From Notolepis coatsorum (taxonomy: Eukaryota; Chordata; Actinopteri; Aulopiformes; Paralepididae): a stretch of DNA of 64,000 bases. Made by a program: the position numbers and the translations under genes. The notes under the pieces were generated by a model, which was not told the origin of the DNA, did no database searches, and was given only the letters and a program-made list of their open reading frames with translations. Location: assembly GCA_963971535.1 (NCBI GenBank), contig OZ020594.1:119137127-119201126 (forward strand), given 5' to 3'. Positions 1-10,914 of this stretch are shown piece after piece; position 1 is the stretch's first letter, and each line of letters starts with the position of its first letter.

Positions 1-10
1 ATTCATTCAT

Positions 11-495
11 TCATGTGGCATAATTGCGAAATGTGTTTAGTCCCTTGTTTGAGCCGAATCTGGGTTTAACATGATTTGTGGAGCTCCCTCTGGTGTTGTG
101 GTCGTGGTATTCACTGACCTTTGGGAAGTATTTTGACATGTACATGGGTACCTTAGTGGTGTAGTGTATCTTGTAGACCAGGCCCATTGCAAGTTGCTGT
201 ACTCTGTCGTCTACTCTAAGCCATCCTAGGTTGTCAAAGTGGGCAGGGGTGAGGTGGGTTCTAGGAGTAAGGTCAAGTAGAAGTCTGACCAGTTTGTTTT
301 GTGATGTTTGTAATTTAGTTTTTAGCGCCTTTGAGGTGCTTTGGTACCATGAGGTGCAAGCATAGTTGTAGTACCCTTGAATGAGTGCTCCTGCCAGAGT
401 CTTCAGGGTTTTCTTGTTTACCAGAGAGAAGATCCGGTACAAGAATCTAGTTTGTTGGTTGACTTTTTTTATTACCTTGGATGCCATTTTGTCAC
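11..495 (-). pseudogene. LINE reverse transcriptase C-terminal fragment (inverted 5' part)
   Basis: An open frame on the minus strand resembles the C-terminal part of a CR1/L2-type non-LTR retrotransposon reverse transcriptase, with motifs such as LVRLLLDLTPRTHL, WLRVDDRVQQLAMGLVYKI and FPKVSEYHDHNTRGS. No catalytic YADD box is present, so only the thumb and C-terminal end survives. The same stretch is found on the plus strand at 5160-5480 and 15164-15450. Here it abuts, near 490-500, the 3' tail of the same family in the opposite orientation. This arrangement is expected from twin priming during target-primed reverse transcription. It is a dead fragment, not a gene. Confidence 0.75.
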
Positions 496-600
496 GAAAG
501 TCTTTCTCTGATCTGCATCCCCTTAACAATTGTGTGTATTGAGCCGTACTGTATTGTACCCATTCTGCAATCTGTTAATAAAATGTTCAATCAATCAAAT
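496..600 (+). mobile_element. LINE 3' tail with TCAA-type terminal repeats
   Basis: The plus strand reads CTGCATCCCCTTAACAATTG, then TACCCATTCTGCAATCTG, TTAATAAAATG and TCAATCAATC. The same tail ends the copies at 5765-5890, 26655-26812 and 28793-28950, and in reverse at 1275-1365. It is the 3' UTR end of the family whose coding fragment lies inverted at 11-495. The tetranucleotide tail replaces poly(A), as in many CR1/L2-type elements. Confidence 0.75.
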
Positions 601-1207
601 CAAACTCACCGAAGACTATGCAGCCCTAGTGTAATTCCCTCTTATGCGATGATGACAGCAACACGTTATAGCACTGGTGGGATTTCTTTACAATCCGGAC
701 GGTGAGAACTGTGAAACACATACATGAAATACAATAAATCACAGATCAAACAATAACAACATACATCCATCTTATTTCTACTTGTCTCTTAGTGTCACAT
801 GTCTTTGTAATATTGTTAAACAAATGAACTTAACCTACAAAACACATTAAGTCCTTCTGCAATAATAACTCACGTAGTAAACATTTAGTTAGCAGCACTT
901 TAGCTGCTATAGCTAACATAGCTAACAACCACAACACCAACACGTACCTTACTGCTGCTGCAATAAGAGAGGACATTATGGGGACTGTAGCATCTTCTGG
1001 ACCTTGTAACAATGACAATAAAGATCATTCTATTATATTGACTCTTAAAAACTATCTCTTTACAAGAAGAAGTGAAACTATCTCTTAAATCCGCGGAGAT
1101 TTTGACACGCGTGCGTCGGCATAAAACGTCCCCGGACACTGTGGGCTTCAACATTAGTTCCGCCATTAAACTAGCAGCATTTAAGTAAATCAAAGCCTGT
1201 GTAAGCA
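601..1207. other. Unassigned stretch
   Basis: I see no conserved coding region, RNA gene or recognisable repeat here. The short open frames on both strands have no family motifs. A block near 880-935 is rich in GCTAGC/GCTAAC-type words, as elsewhere in this window. Confidence 0.4.
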
Positions 1208-1365
1208 CTGATGAATGAATGAATGAATGAATGAATGAATGAATGAATGAATGAATGAATGAATGAATGAATGAAAACTTTATTTAACAGATTGTAGAAT
1301 GGGTACAATACAGTAGTGGCCAAATGAAGCACTGAACCAGTATTGAACCACTTCACCAAATGTAT
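1208..1365 (-). mobile_element. (ATGA)n microsatellite with reversed LINE 3' tail
   Basis: About sixteen ATGA/GAAT repeats (1208-1274) run into AAAACTTTATTTAACAG and ATTGTAGAATGGGTAC. This is the reverse complement of the LINE 3' tail seen at 540-600. A severely 5'-truncated copy inserted in minus orientation, and its terminal tetranucleotide repeat expanded into the microsatellite. Confidence 0.7.
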
Positions 1366-1568
1366 TGAACATGGATTCATTCATTCAAATGTTCGTTTCA
1401 GTCCCCTCTGCTGGCGAAATAGGAGACTGCCTGTTTTGTGTGGATGGAAAGCAATTTAGAATTGTTTGTTTTGTAATATATATTGTTACGCGCTCACACT
1501 TAATTGATCTGAATCTGATCATAACAATAACAGGTGTTCCCAATGGCAAATCAGTCCCCCTCACCCCC

Positions 1569-1748
1569 TGTGATATATGGTACTCGGGTTCGATTAAGAG
1601 CACCGTGTTGAAGAGTGTTGTGATCGACTAATGATGTCTGTTGTACATTCCTGACCTGACGCTCACTAAACCTGTTGCTGTGGCTACCAACTGAGCTTGT
1701 GTGTGTTGTCAAGTTATTGCTATACGGAACCCAGCCAAAACTACAACA
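1569..1748 (+). mobile_element. 5' LTR of a Ty3/gypsy retrotransposon
   Basis: A 180-bp sequence starting TGTGATATATGG and ending CTACAACA recurs at 22723-22902 with about five mismatches. It has the TG...CA ends of an LTR. It is preceded by CCCCC (1564-1568), which is repeated directly after the 3' LTR (22903-22907), giving a 5-bp target site duplication. The primer-binding site that should follow at once is displaced to 14499 by a 12.75-kb insertion. Confidence 0.88.
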
Positions 1749-1849
1749 TCCCAGGTGGCCAGCATACTCGGCCCAATTCCGGCTACCGGTCGGCACACTC
1801 GGCATATGTCCGGCACGGCACGCCAACGATGAGCCGGATCTGGCGCGGT

Positions 1850-2345
1850 AATGGTTGCCGGGGCAGAGCCGACTTGCGCTCGCCAAAGATAAACCGGCTC
1901 TGGCCCGGCAATGGTTGCCGGGGCGGAGCCGACTCGCGCTCGCCAAAGATAAACCGGCTCTGGCCCAGCAATGGTTGCCGGGGCGGAGCCGACTCGCGCT
2001 CGCCAAAGATAAACCGGCTCTGGCCCGGCAATGGTTGCCGGGGCGGAGCCGACTCGGGCTCGCCAAAGATAAACCGGCTCTGGCCCGGCAATGGTTGCCG
2101 GGGCTGAGCCGACTCGGGCTCGCCAAAGATAAACCGGCTCTGGCCCGGCTCGGCTTGCCGTGCCAGAGCCGACTCGGGCTCGCCAAAGATAAACCGGCTC
2201 TGGCCCGGCTCGGCTTGCCGTGCCAGAGCCGACTCGGGCTCGCCAAAGATAAACCGGCTCTGGCACGGCAATGGTTGTCGGGGCAGAGCCGACTCGGGCT
2301 CGCCAAAGATGAACCGGCTCTGGCTCGGCAATGGTTTGCGGCGTC
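1850..2345. repeat. 60-bp subterminal tandem repeat array
   Basis: About eight units of exactly 60 bp, each containing CTCGCCAAAGATAAACCGG and CTCTGGCCCGGCAATGG. Units diverge by a few bases. All frames stay open because 60 is divisible by three and the unit lacks stops, so the long open frames on both strands here are artefacts. The array sits just inside the left end of the 12.75-kb block and resembles in composition the array at its right end. Confidence 0.9.
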
Positions 2346-2599
2346 GTTTCTTGCGCTAGCCTCTTGTTAGCCAGCATTGCCTTAATAGCTTTGAGCTAAG
2401 GATCTTTGCCGATGCATAAAGTATTGTTTATAGTGCATTTCTTGCCACCTTATAGCATTTGTACATTTGTATGACCGTCTATAATGCTCCCGTTTTTCCG
2501 GACGTTTTGGTAATGATTTTCACTATAAAATCATATTTCTAAATGACAGGAAGTTGATAAACTGGCCGGAATAGCTTTGAGCTAACGGATCTTTGCCGA

Positions 2600-3121
2600 T
2601 GCATTCCATTCTAAACGTAACGTTAGTTGTTCAAAACATTACCCGTCTATATAATTTGTTCCTCAACGTTATATAGACAGGTCATGTTTTGTAAACTAAC
2701 GTTATGTTTAGAATGGAATGAATACGGGTCGGGAAAGATAGTTAGCTCAAAGCTAATCCGGAAGGACAGCTAACAGTAGCTGCTGTCTAACTGTGATGCA
2801 TTTTCTGTTTGCAGTCCAATGTTCACCAAAACACACACCCACACACTTATAATTTGTTCCTCAACGTTATATAGACAGGTCATGTTTTGTAAACTAACGT
2901 TATGTTTAGAATGGAATGAATACATGGGTCGGGAAAGATAGTTAGCTCAAAGCTAATCCGGAAGGACAGCTAACAGTAGCTACTGTCTAACTGTGATGCA
3001 TTTTCTGTTTGCAGTCCAATGTTCACCAAAACACACACCCACACACTTATAATTTGTTCCTCAACGTTATATAGACAGGTCATGTTTTGTAAACTAACGT
3101 TATGTTTAGAATGGAATGAAT
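2600..3121. repeat. 200-bp tandem units containing a foldback
   Basis: A foldback pairs TTCCATTCTAAACGTAACG (from 2604) with its inverse near 2700-2720. A unit of about 200 bp, starting at TATAATTTGTTCCTCAACG, occurs at about 2656, 2848 and 3048. Units contain the words GTTAGCTCAAAGCTAATCCG and GATGCATTTTCTG. The function is unknown. Confidence 0.75.
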
Positions 3122-3496
3122 ACTAACACAACACAGACTGCAGCTCCCCAAGCTAACACAAGCTAACACAACACAGACTGCAGCTCCCCAAGCTAACACA
3201 AGCTAACACAACACAGACTGCAGCTCCCCAAGCTAACACAAGCTAACACAACACAGACTGCAGCTCCCCAAGCTAACACAAGCTAACACAACATGGACTG
3301 CAGCTCCCCAAGCTAACACAAGCTAACACAACACAGACTGCAGCTCCCCAAGCTAACACAAGCTAACACAACACAGACTGCAGCTCCCCAAGCTAACACA
3401 AGCTAACACAACACAGACTGCAGCTCCCCAAGCTAACACAAGCTAACACAACACAGACTGCAGCTCCCCAAGCTAACACAAGCTAACACAACACAG
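3122..3496. repeat. 40-bp minisatellite
   Basis: Nine or so near-perfect 40-bp units with the core CAGACTGCAGCTCCCC followed by AAGCTAACACAAGC. One unit carries ATGG in place of ACAG near 3294. It is noncoding. Confidence 0.92.
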
Positions 3497-3689
3497 GTCA
3501 TTTGGACATTCTTTCGATGCCATTATGAATGACTAGCAATCTGTCGGAGTCGATGAGAGCTTTCATTTATGTCATTTAGTCATTTATTCAAAATGCCATT
3601 CCAGAATCCGTTCCTATGAGACAGTTTTAGTTCAATTCTGCACTAATGCCAACTGTTTAACATGAGTATGCAACAAGCTCATACTGGCT

Positions 3690-4770
3690 GCATATCTGTT
3701 CTACTGTCTATCTAGAAGCTCATACTGGCTGCATATCTCTTCTACTGTCTTATCTAGAAGCTCATACTGGCTGCATATCTCTTTCTTATCTAGAAGCTCA
3801 TACTGGCTGCATATCTCTTCTACTGTCTTATCTAGAAGCTCATCTGGCTGCATATCTCTTCTACTGTCTTATCTAGAAGCTCATACTGGCTGCATATCTC
3901 TTCTACTGTCTTATCTAGAAGCTCATCTGGCTGCATATCTCTTCTACTGTCTTATCTAGAAGCTCATACTGGCTGCATATCTGTTCTACTGTATCTAGAA
4001 GCTCATACTGGCTGCATATCTGTTCTACTGTCTCTAGAAGATCATACTGGCTGCATATCTGTTCTACTGTATCTAGAAGCTCATACTGGCTGCATATCTG
4101 TTCTACTGTCTCTAGAAGATCATACTGTCTGCATATCTGTTCTACTGTCTTATCTAGAAGCTCATACTGGCTGCATATCTCTTCTACTGTCTTATCTAGA
4201 AGCTCATACTGGCTGCATATCTCTTCTACTGTCTTATCTAGAAGCTCATACTGGCTGCATATCTGTTCTACTGTATCTAGAAGCTCATGCTGGCTGCATA
4301 TCTGTTCTACTGTCTCTAGAAGATCATACTGGCTGCATATCTCTTCTACTGTCTTATCTAGAAGCTCATCTGGCTGCATATCTCTTCTACTGTCTTATCT
4401 AGAAGCTCATACTGGCTGCATATCTCTTCTACTGTCTTATCTAGAAGCTCATCTGGCTGCATATCTCTTCTACTGTCTTATCTAGAAGCTCATACTGGCT
4501 GCATATCTGTTCTACTGTATCTAGAAGCTCATACTGGCTGCATATCTGTTCTACTGTCTCTAGAAGATCATACTGGCTGCATATCTGTTCTACTGTCTCT
4601 ATATAGAAGATCATACTGGCTGCATATCTGTTCTACTGTATCTAGAAGCTCATACTGGCTGCATATCTCTTCTACTGTCTTATCTAGAAGCTCATACTGG
4701 CTGCATATCTCTTCTACTGTCTGTCTAGAAGCTCATACTGGCTGCATATCCTTTCTACTGTATAGAAGCT
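3690..4770. repeat. 38- to 46-bp minisatellite
   Basis: About 25 units built on CATACTGGCTGCATATCT plus CTTCTACTGTCTTATC plus TAGAAGCTC, with recurring length variants (deletion of the second TAC or of TCTT) arranged in higher-order blocks. A repetitive minus-strand open frame at 3915-4379 is a by-product. Confidence 0.92.
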
Positions 4771-4779
4771 CATTGGTTT

Positions 4780-5150
4780 GTAAATTGACTAGATTTTCTA
4801 GAGATTTTTAGTTTTTAATTGTATGTTTTGTAATCTGTATCTGTCGTTACCAGTTAGTCGTGTTACTTTGCTCGTATTCACTGTTCTGGTGGTTCTAGTT
4901 GTACGCCTGGATCTGGTGTTCTTTGACCGTGTCCTATATGCCCTGTAAATAATATGTACAGATACCGAGATGTCACAAATATGTTACCTGTTACCTGTTT
5001 ATTGCACAATGTTGTTTTTTTATTGGATTCTATTATATGTTGTACCACGTATTGCACATCGTTGCGGGCAAGACCACCCGCATTTCATTGTATACTTGTA
5101 TGCCGTGACAATTAAAACTCTTGACTTGACTTGACTTGACTTGACTTGAC
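4780..5150 (+). mobile_element. Retroelement 3' end with ACTTG tail repeats
   Basis: The right part reads CATTTCATTGTATACTTG, then CCGTGACAATTAAAACTC, then five ACTTG/CTTGA units. The same 3' end is present in reverse at 24651-24835 inside an intron of the hAT gene. It is the 3' UTR of a LINE or a SINE sharing that tail. No coding part is left. Confidence 0.65.
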
Positions 5151-5151
5151 C

Positions 5152-5890
5152 CTGCTACACTTCATCTCAAAACAAACTGGTCAGACTACATGCTTGACCT
5201 TACTCCTAGAACCCACCTCGCCCCTGCCCATGTGACAACGGCTTAGACGACAGAGTGCAGCAACTTGCAATGGGCCTGTCTACAAGATACACTATACACG
5301 ATCAAGGTACCCATATATGTGTACATATCAAAATACTTCCCAAAGGTCAGTGAATACCACGACCACAACACCATAGAGGGAGCTCCACAAATCATGTTAA
5401 ACCCAGATTCGGCTCAAACAGGAACACGTTTAGCAATTATGCCACATCAATGTGGAACGCCCTACCCAAAGCTGTAAAGGAATGTGAATCACTACCCACT
5501 TTCAAAACCACTCTCAAAGAACACCTACGGGAGACTGCAATTCGAAACTGGCCCCTGTAAATGTCCTAACCCAACCCAATGTACAGTCAATTACCAAACA
5601 TGGTTTTGTCAATATGTACAGTTGCTTGTGCAGTTGTACAGTGTCCAGTGTCCACCCCTACCCAACCTACCCAACCCCCCCCCCCCCACTCCACCCACCC
5701 CCCCACCTATAATGTATACGTTTTCATAAATGTATAGCCGTATATCCTGATGAATTGAAAATGGGGGACCCTGATGCAAGACGAAAGTATTTCTCTGGTC
5801 TGCATCCCCTTAACAATTGTGTGTATTGAGCTGTACTGTATTGTACCCATTCTGCAATCTGTTAATAAAGTTTTCAATCAATCAATCAAA
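5152..5890 (+). mobile_element. CR1/L2-type LINE 3' fragment (RT end plus 3' UTR)
   Basis: Plus-strand copy of the LINE seen inverted at 11-495. A broken C-terminal reverse transcriptase region (5160-5480) is followed by a C-rich 3' UTR with a long C run near 5677-5689, then the standard tail ending AATAAAG and TCAATCAATCAATC (about 5880). Frameshifts split the reading frame. The insertion lies within the 12.75-kb block and so shares its age limits. Confidence 0.8.
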
Positions 5891-6540
5891 ACCGTGGTCA
5901 GTCTGTGCGGAGAAACAAGGATCCGAGCATGGTTGCCAGATCGGATTAACAATATCCGAACCGCCCATTATTATCAAAGGTCTGTCAGATGAAGGCGGAC
6001 TCTCAAATCTGGCAACACTGATGCGTTGCATTGTGGGGGATCCCGGTTTGAAATTTGAATTGAAGCGCGCAAGAGATCTGGACCACGTCGTGAGCATTGC
6101 AACTGTTGCATCTTCTCCTCAGGTAATTGTGTGCAACACATATATTTTATTATTTATAAGTAATGCGTGCCGCTGATATAAATGAGTGCTGTTTAGTCTG
6201 TGTTTTCAGTGACTACTGTAACGTTATTAGCTCGATATTATGAAACTGCAGCGGGGTAAACTACCGGAGCTGCTAACTGGCTAACGGTATGACTAGCTAA
6301 CGTTGCTATACTGTACCCGGAGCTGATAGCGTTATGACTATGAGAGCTAACTTTTGTTAGCTTGGGGAGCTGTGGTCCGTATTGTATTAGCTTGTGTTAG
6401 CTTGGGGAGCTTACTAACCCTACTGTCATGCACTAATAAACTAACCTACGCTGTAACACGCAACACTTTGATGAATATTGTTACTCAGCTGATAGAGTTG
6501 TAATAAAATATATAATTTCATTGTTGCAAATACTGTTACA
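5891..6540. other. Unassigned stretch with possible 5' exon
   Basis: No protein family is recognised. A possible splice donor (TCCTCAG followed by GTAATTG) lies near 6122, 420 bases upstream of an exon-like segment. The stretch from about 6230 to 6415 is rich in GCTAACG/CTTGGGGAGC words related to the 40-bp minisatellite. From 6416 the sequence is a direct copy of 8287 onward. Confidence 0.35.
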
Positions 6541-6606
6541 GTGCTGGATCTCATCAATGAGATGAACGCAGAAGACGGCTCAAGAACAACTACTTCAAGT
6601 GGTCGT
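6541..6606 (+). pseudogene. Exon-like segment, first copy
   Basis: A segment of about 66 bp lies between a good acceptor (ATACTGTTACAG) and a good donor (GTAAGTGATG). Read in one frame it gives LDLINEMNAEDGSRTTTSSG. The whole interval with its flanks (6416-6620) is duplicated at 8287-8490. The parent gene is not recognised. It may be a captured exon of the 12.75-kb block or part of a noncoding transcript. Confidence 0.4.
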
Positions 6607-6707
6607 AAGTGATGTATACATTTTTTTATTGTGTGTGTGACTGTGTATGTATATATAATATATACTTTTTAATCTGGGACATCATTTCAAAGAGTCATCC
6701 TGTAATG

Positions 6708-6708
<1 letters not shown>

Positions 6709-6758
<50 letters not shown>
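6709..6758. repeat. (CT)n microsatellite
   Basis: About 25 CT dinucleotides. A shortened related CT tract precedes the next exon-like segment near 8585-8605. Confidence 0.95.
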
Positions 6759-6761
<3 letters not shown>

Positions 6762-7605
6762 GGGTAACGCATGTATTCCTGGTAACCTGCCCCATTTCTA
6801 AGCCATATAACCCAGGACGTTATACGAACAACATTAAAATCTTTTCTCATGTCAAGAATGATTGTTATAGATGCCAAATAATTCACCTTAAAAAAAATAC
6901 ATCATGTAATGAGGGATGGCGGACCTCTAAAGTTGACCTAAGTTACCGGGAATACCAATTCACTATCTCCTCCAATTTAAGAGAGAATTAAAATGTTTTG
7001 GTTGTTTTGTAGGGATATCATCATCATGTAACATAATACCATAGTTCTCCCCGAGTTATCTCAAGAGAATTCAAATTTAGCTGAATCTGAAGGGAAAATC
7101 CGGGTATGGGATATGAGTCAACATAGTTCATGACCTTCAATTGATAACAAACATAAAAGGCTTAATTTTCATGGCAGATGCATGATATGTTTTGGGCATG
7201 ATCTTGGCACCCCAATGAACAACCAAAATGAGTTTCGTCTTTTGTGGCCAATTATTTGAGGAGATAATTACGTTTCACATATTGATCCCAGGTTACCGCG
7301 AATACCTATCCTCACAATTCCAGATAAACACTTAAATCTCCTATTTGACTAAAGATTGGTGAGATTTTATTTTTGGAAATCATAACATCAATAATAAGGG
7401 TTAGGTGTAAACCAGAATTACTAGAATGTGTTGTGTTTTGTCTGTTAAAATGAGCAAAAACAAGGAAAGGGTATTCCCAGTAACTTAAAAACAAGTGCAA
7501 AAAATACAGTTCTAGAACAAGTATTTTAATTTTTTCTATATTCAAGAAAGTGGAAAGGAACCCAACATTTTCAATTGTCTGCACACAATCGTTGTTTTGT
7601 TATTC
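6759..7605. other. AT-rich unassigned stretch
   Basis: I see no coding motifs, no clear repeats and no RNA gene. Short open frames on the minus strand near 7312-7584 have no recognisable features. Confidence 0.4.
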
Positions 7606-8125
7606 ACCACCATGCCCCTAGTCAGTCTACACCACCATGCCCCTAGTCAGTCTACACCACCACCATGCCCCTAGTCAGTCTACACCACCATGCCCCTAGT
7701 CAGTCTACACCACCACCATGCCCCTAGTCAGTCTACACTAGCAACCTGCGCCTAGTCAGTCTACACCACCATGCCCCTAGTCAGTCTACACCACCATGCC
7801 CCTAGTCAGTCTACACCACCATGCCCCTAGTCAGTCTACACCACCACCATGCCCCTAGTCAGTCTACACCACCATGCCCCTAGTCAGTCTACACCACCAC
7901 CATGCCCCTAGTCAGTCTACACTAGCAACCTGCGCCTAGTCAGTCTACACCACCATGCCCCTAGTCAGTCTACACCACCATGCCCCTAGTCAGTCTACAC
8001 GACCACCATGCCCCTAGTCAGTCTACACCACCACCATGCCCCTAGTCAGTCTACACCACCATGCCCCTAGTCAGTCTACACCACCATGCCCCTAGTCGGT
8101 CTACACCAACCTGCCCCTAGTCAGA
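7606..8125. repeat. 24/27-bp minisatellite
   Basis: About twenty units of CATGCCCCTAGTCAGTCTAC plus ACCAC or ACCACCAC. The CAC triplet number varies, and a divergent unit (TAGCAACCTGCGCC) recurs at about 7738 and 7921. This shows a higher-order duplication of roughly 185 bp. Confidence 0.92.
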
Positions 8126-8421
8126 TATGCTTACTTTTGGTTAGGCCTCCAAATTAAGATAATCTGGACAAACCTGTCAGATTTTCTGATTTATATGTAG
8201 ACCGGTTTGAGTTTATTGTAGTGATGTTACTGTGTTTCAAAATCTCAGATATTAACTTGTTAAGTGTTTGTTTTTTTACAGTATGTAAAACCCTACTGTC
8301 ATGCACTAATAAACTAACCTACGCTGTAACACGCAACACTTTGATGAATATTGTTACTCAGCTGATAGAGTTGTAATAAAATATATAATTTCATTGTTGC
8401 AAATATACTGTTACAGTGCTG

Positions 8422-8486
8422 GATCTCATCAATGAGATGAACGCAGAAGACGGCTCAAGAACAACTACTTCAAGTGGTCGTAAGTG
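8422..8486 (+). pseudogene. Exon-like segment, second copy
   Basis: Second copy of the 6541-6606 segment, with the same acceptor (TACTGTTACAG) and donor (GTAAGTGATG). The coding bases appear unchanged, while the surrounding intron-like DNA differs by small indels. Identity over both flanks means a segmental duplication, not retroposition. Confidence 0.4.
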
Positions 8487-8643
8487 ATGTATAATTTTTT
8501 TTTATTGTGTGTGTGTGACTGTGTATATATAATATATACTTTTTAATCTGGGACATCATTTTCAAAGAGTCATCCTGTAATGCCTTCTCTATCTCTCTCT
8601 CTCCCAAGACGGTCAAGATCTAACGTATTCTCGCTCTCTCTAG

Positions 8644-8768
8644 GTTCATGGCCACTAATGACTTCAGACCTTCAGAAGGACAGTATGCTGGATGAGGAAG
8701 GTCTTGGCCATGCTGCGATGGCTCCTAGAAGACAAGAACGGAGAGGTGCTGGACCTGGCTGTCAAATG
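8644..8768 (+). pseudogene. Exon-like segment after CT-rich acceptor
   Basis: After CTCGCTCTCTCTAG comes a segment that in one frame reads KVLAMLRWLLEDKNGEVL and continues DLAVKW, a plausible helical peptide. It ends at a weak donor (GTTTGTAATG). A second copy starts at 8905 and is split by a 1.4-kb insertion, resuming at 10347. I do not recognise the parent protein. The frame upstream of KVLAM is uncertain. Confidence 0.35.
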
Positions 8769-9171
8769 GTTTGTAATGCTACAGTATATTGTATGTAGTT
8801 GTGCATGACATGGACTAAATTAGAGGTCCTAGATATGCAAAATAATATTGAGAATCACTGGCCTTAGACTATCTACTAACGTATTCTCGCTCTCTCTCTT
8901 TAGGTTCATGGCCACTAATGACTTCAGAGCTTCAGAAGGACAGTATGCGTGTAGCTTATTGCCAGCGGAAGAGTGCAAGAATGCTTCCGCATTCGTCACT
9001 GCACGCCAGTACGGTAATGCGCCTTTCCTTTCGCCCCGCTCAGACAAATGCATGTAGTACATTGCAACACAACGCAGCATTTCCGCGTACATTGCAACGA
9101 ATCACTTGGAGTTTGAAAGTGATATCAGAAGAAACTACTCAACCTCAGCTGTCTTTAACTAGCAGGACGCT

Positions 9172-9640
9172 AGTGGGCTAGTCGCTAAAATATATATCGT
9201 TTTATATATAATTGTACCAACACAGATATTAGGCAGTACACACATTGTCCTGCAATACATACAGTGAATGCACAGCTACATTCGCCATATATTTCTATCG
9301 CTGCTGCGGTCTACAGTGAAATGCAATATTATTATTATTATTGTAAAGATTATCATTACAATCGCAGCCTGGAGAGGCAATGTTACAAGTGTACGAGGGT
9401 TGTGTGCAAAGAGCACAGCCTCTCAATTTGCACAACGTGCACAAAATAATAATTGTAATGATCTTTACAATAATAATAATATTGCATTTCACTGTAGACC
9501 GCAGCAGCGATAGAAATATATGGCGAATGTAGCTGTGCATTCACTGTACATGTATTGCAGGACAATGTGTGTACTGCTTAATATCTGTGTTGGTACAATT
9601 ATATATAAAATCGATATATATTTGAGCGACTAGCCCACTA
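9172..9640. mobile_element. Foldback MITE, copy A
   Basis: The ends read GCTAGTGGGCTAGTCGCT and its inverse. Long internal arms contain TGCACAGCTACATTCGCC and an ATT trinucleotide run, around a short centre (9370-9450). It is a nonautonomous hairpin element nested in the larger palindrome. Confidence 0.75.
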
Positions 9641-9721
9641 GCGTGAAGGGGCTCCTTTCCTCAGAGCAGCCCGCTTGTATCACCACGCTCGGCGCTGCTG
9701 CGATGGTGCAGGAGGTTGCCT

Positions 9722-10190
9722 CGCTAGTGGGCTAGTCGCTCAAATATATATATCGTTTTATATATAATTGTACCAACACAGATATTAGGCAGTACACACA
9801 TTGTCCTGCAATACATGTACAGTGAATGCACAGCTACATTCGCCATATATTTCTATCGCTGCTGCGGTCTACAGTGAAATGCAATATTATTATTATTGTA
9901 AAGATCATTACAATTATTATTTTGTGCACGTTGTGCAAATTGAGAGGCTGTGCTCTTTGCACACAACCCTCGTACACTTGTAACATTGCCTCCAGGCTGC
10001 GATTGTAATGATAATCTTTACAATAATAATAATAATATTGCATTTCACTATAGACCGCAGCAGCGATAGAAATATATGGCGAATGTAGCTGTGCATTCAC
10101 TGTACATGTATTGCAGGACAATGTGTGTACTGCCTAATATCTGTGTTGGTACAATTATATATTTTAGCGACTAGCCCACTAGCGTCCTGC
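9722..10190. mobile_element. Foldback MITE, copy B (inverted relative to copy A)
   Basis: Reverse complement of copy A along nearly its whole length, including the central sequence. Copies A and B therefore form a third level of palindrome. Small differences in the ATT/AAT run lengths are visible. Confidence 0.75.
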
Positions 10191-10454
10191 TAGTTAAAGA
10201 CAGCCGCGGAAATGCTGCGTTGTGTTGCAATGTACTACATGCATTTGTCTGAGCGGGGCGAAAGGAAAGGCGCATTACCGTACTGGCGTGCGGTGACGAA
10301 TGCGGAAGCATTCTTGCACTCTTCCGCTGGCAATAAGTTACACCCGGACAGTATGCTGGATGAGGAAGGTCTTGGCCATGCTGCGATGGCTCCTAGAGGA
10401 CAAGAACGGAGGTGCAGGACCTGGCTGTCAAATGGTTTGTAATGCTACAGTATA

Positions 10455-10905
10455 AATTATTGTATTACATCACACTCACCATCAATGACTCCACCATCAC
10501 CCCCTCCCCCCTAGTCCGCAACCTCTGTGTCATCCTCGACCCCACCCTCTCATTTGACCCCATGTCCGCTCCATTGTCAAAACTTCATATTTTCACCTCC
10601 GCAACATTGCCAAAATCCGTCACTGCCTCTACCCCCTGCTGCTGAATCCCTCATACACGCCTTCATCTTTTCCCTCCTGGACTACTGTAACTCCCTCCTC
10701 ACTGGCATCACCTCCCGCTCCCTCCATAAACTGCAGATGGTCCAAAACTCAGTTGCCCGCCTCCTCACTAACACCCGGTCCCGCGAACACATCACTCCTG
10801 TCCTCCACTCCCTCCACTGGCTCCCGATCAAGGAACGCATTAACTTCAAAACACTACTCCTCACCTTCAAAGCCATCCATAGCCTGGCCTCACCCTGGTC
10901 TTAAA
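10455..10905 (+). pseudogene. L2-type LINE reverse transcriptase fragment
   Basis: The frame at 10527-10904 contains LDYCNSLLTGITSRSL, LQMVQNSVARLLTNTR and LHWLPIKERINFKTLL. This is the typical C-terminal RT region of vertebrate LINE-2/Maui elements. Upstream, another frame (from about 10455) reads VRNLCVILDPTLSFDP, so one frameshift separates the two halves. There is no catalytic core and no 3' tail. Confidence 0.85.
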
Positions 10906-10914
10906 CTTTTTACA

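Larger units (their letters stand above)
8947..10346. mobile_element. Palindromic insertion with nested inverted repeats
   Basis: The outer arms of about 145 bp start GTGTAGCTTATTGCC and end GGCAATAAGTTACAC. The insertion splits the second copy of the exon-like segment, and GGACAGTATGC stands on both sides (about 8938-8948 and 10348-10359), consistent with a 9- to 11-bp target duplication of Mutator type. Inside lie two inverted copies of a smaller foldback element (9172-9640 and 9722-10190), each itself palindromic, separated by an 80-bp unique core. No transposase is present. Confidence 0.7.

Noticed and set aside
1551..2377. Long overlapping open frames on both strands across 1551-2377
   Set aside because: All come from the stop-free 60-bp tandem repeat; no family motif and equal openness in opposite strands.
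3915..4379. 154-residue repetitive frame (ELLDTVEQICSQY-type)
   Set aside because: Produced by the minisatellite; unit length variants keep the frame only in part, and there are no flanking gene signals.
7606..8125. Possible CRISPR-like array
   Set aside because: Contiguous short units without unique spacers; a eukaryotic minisatellite.
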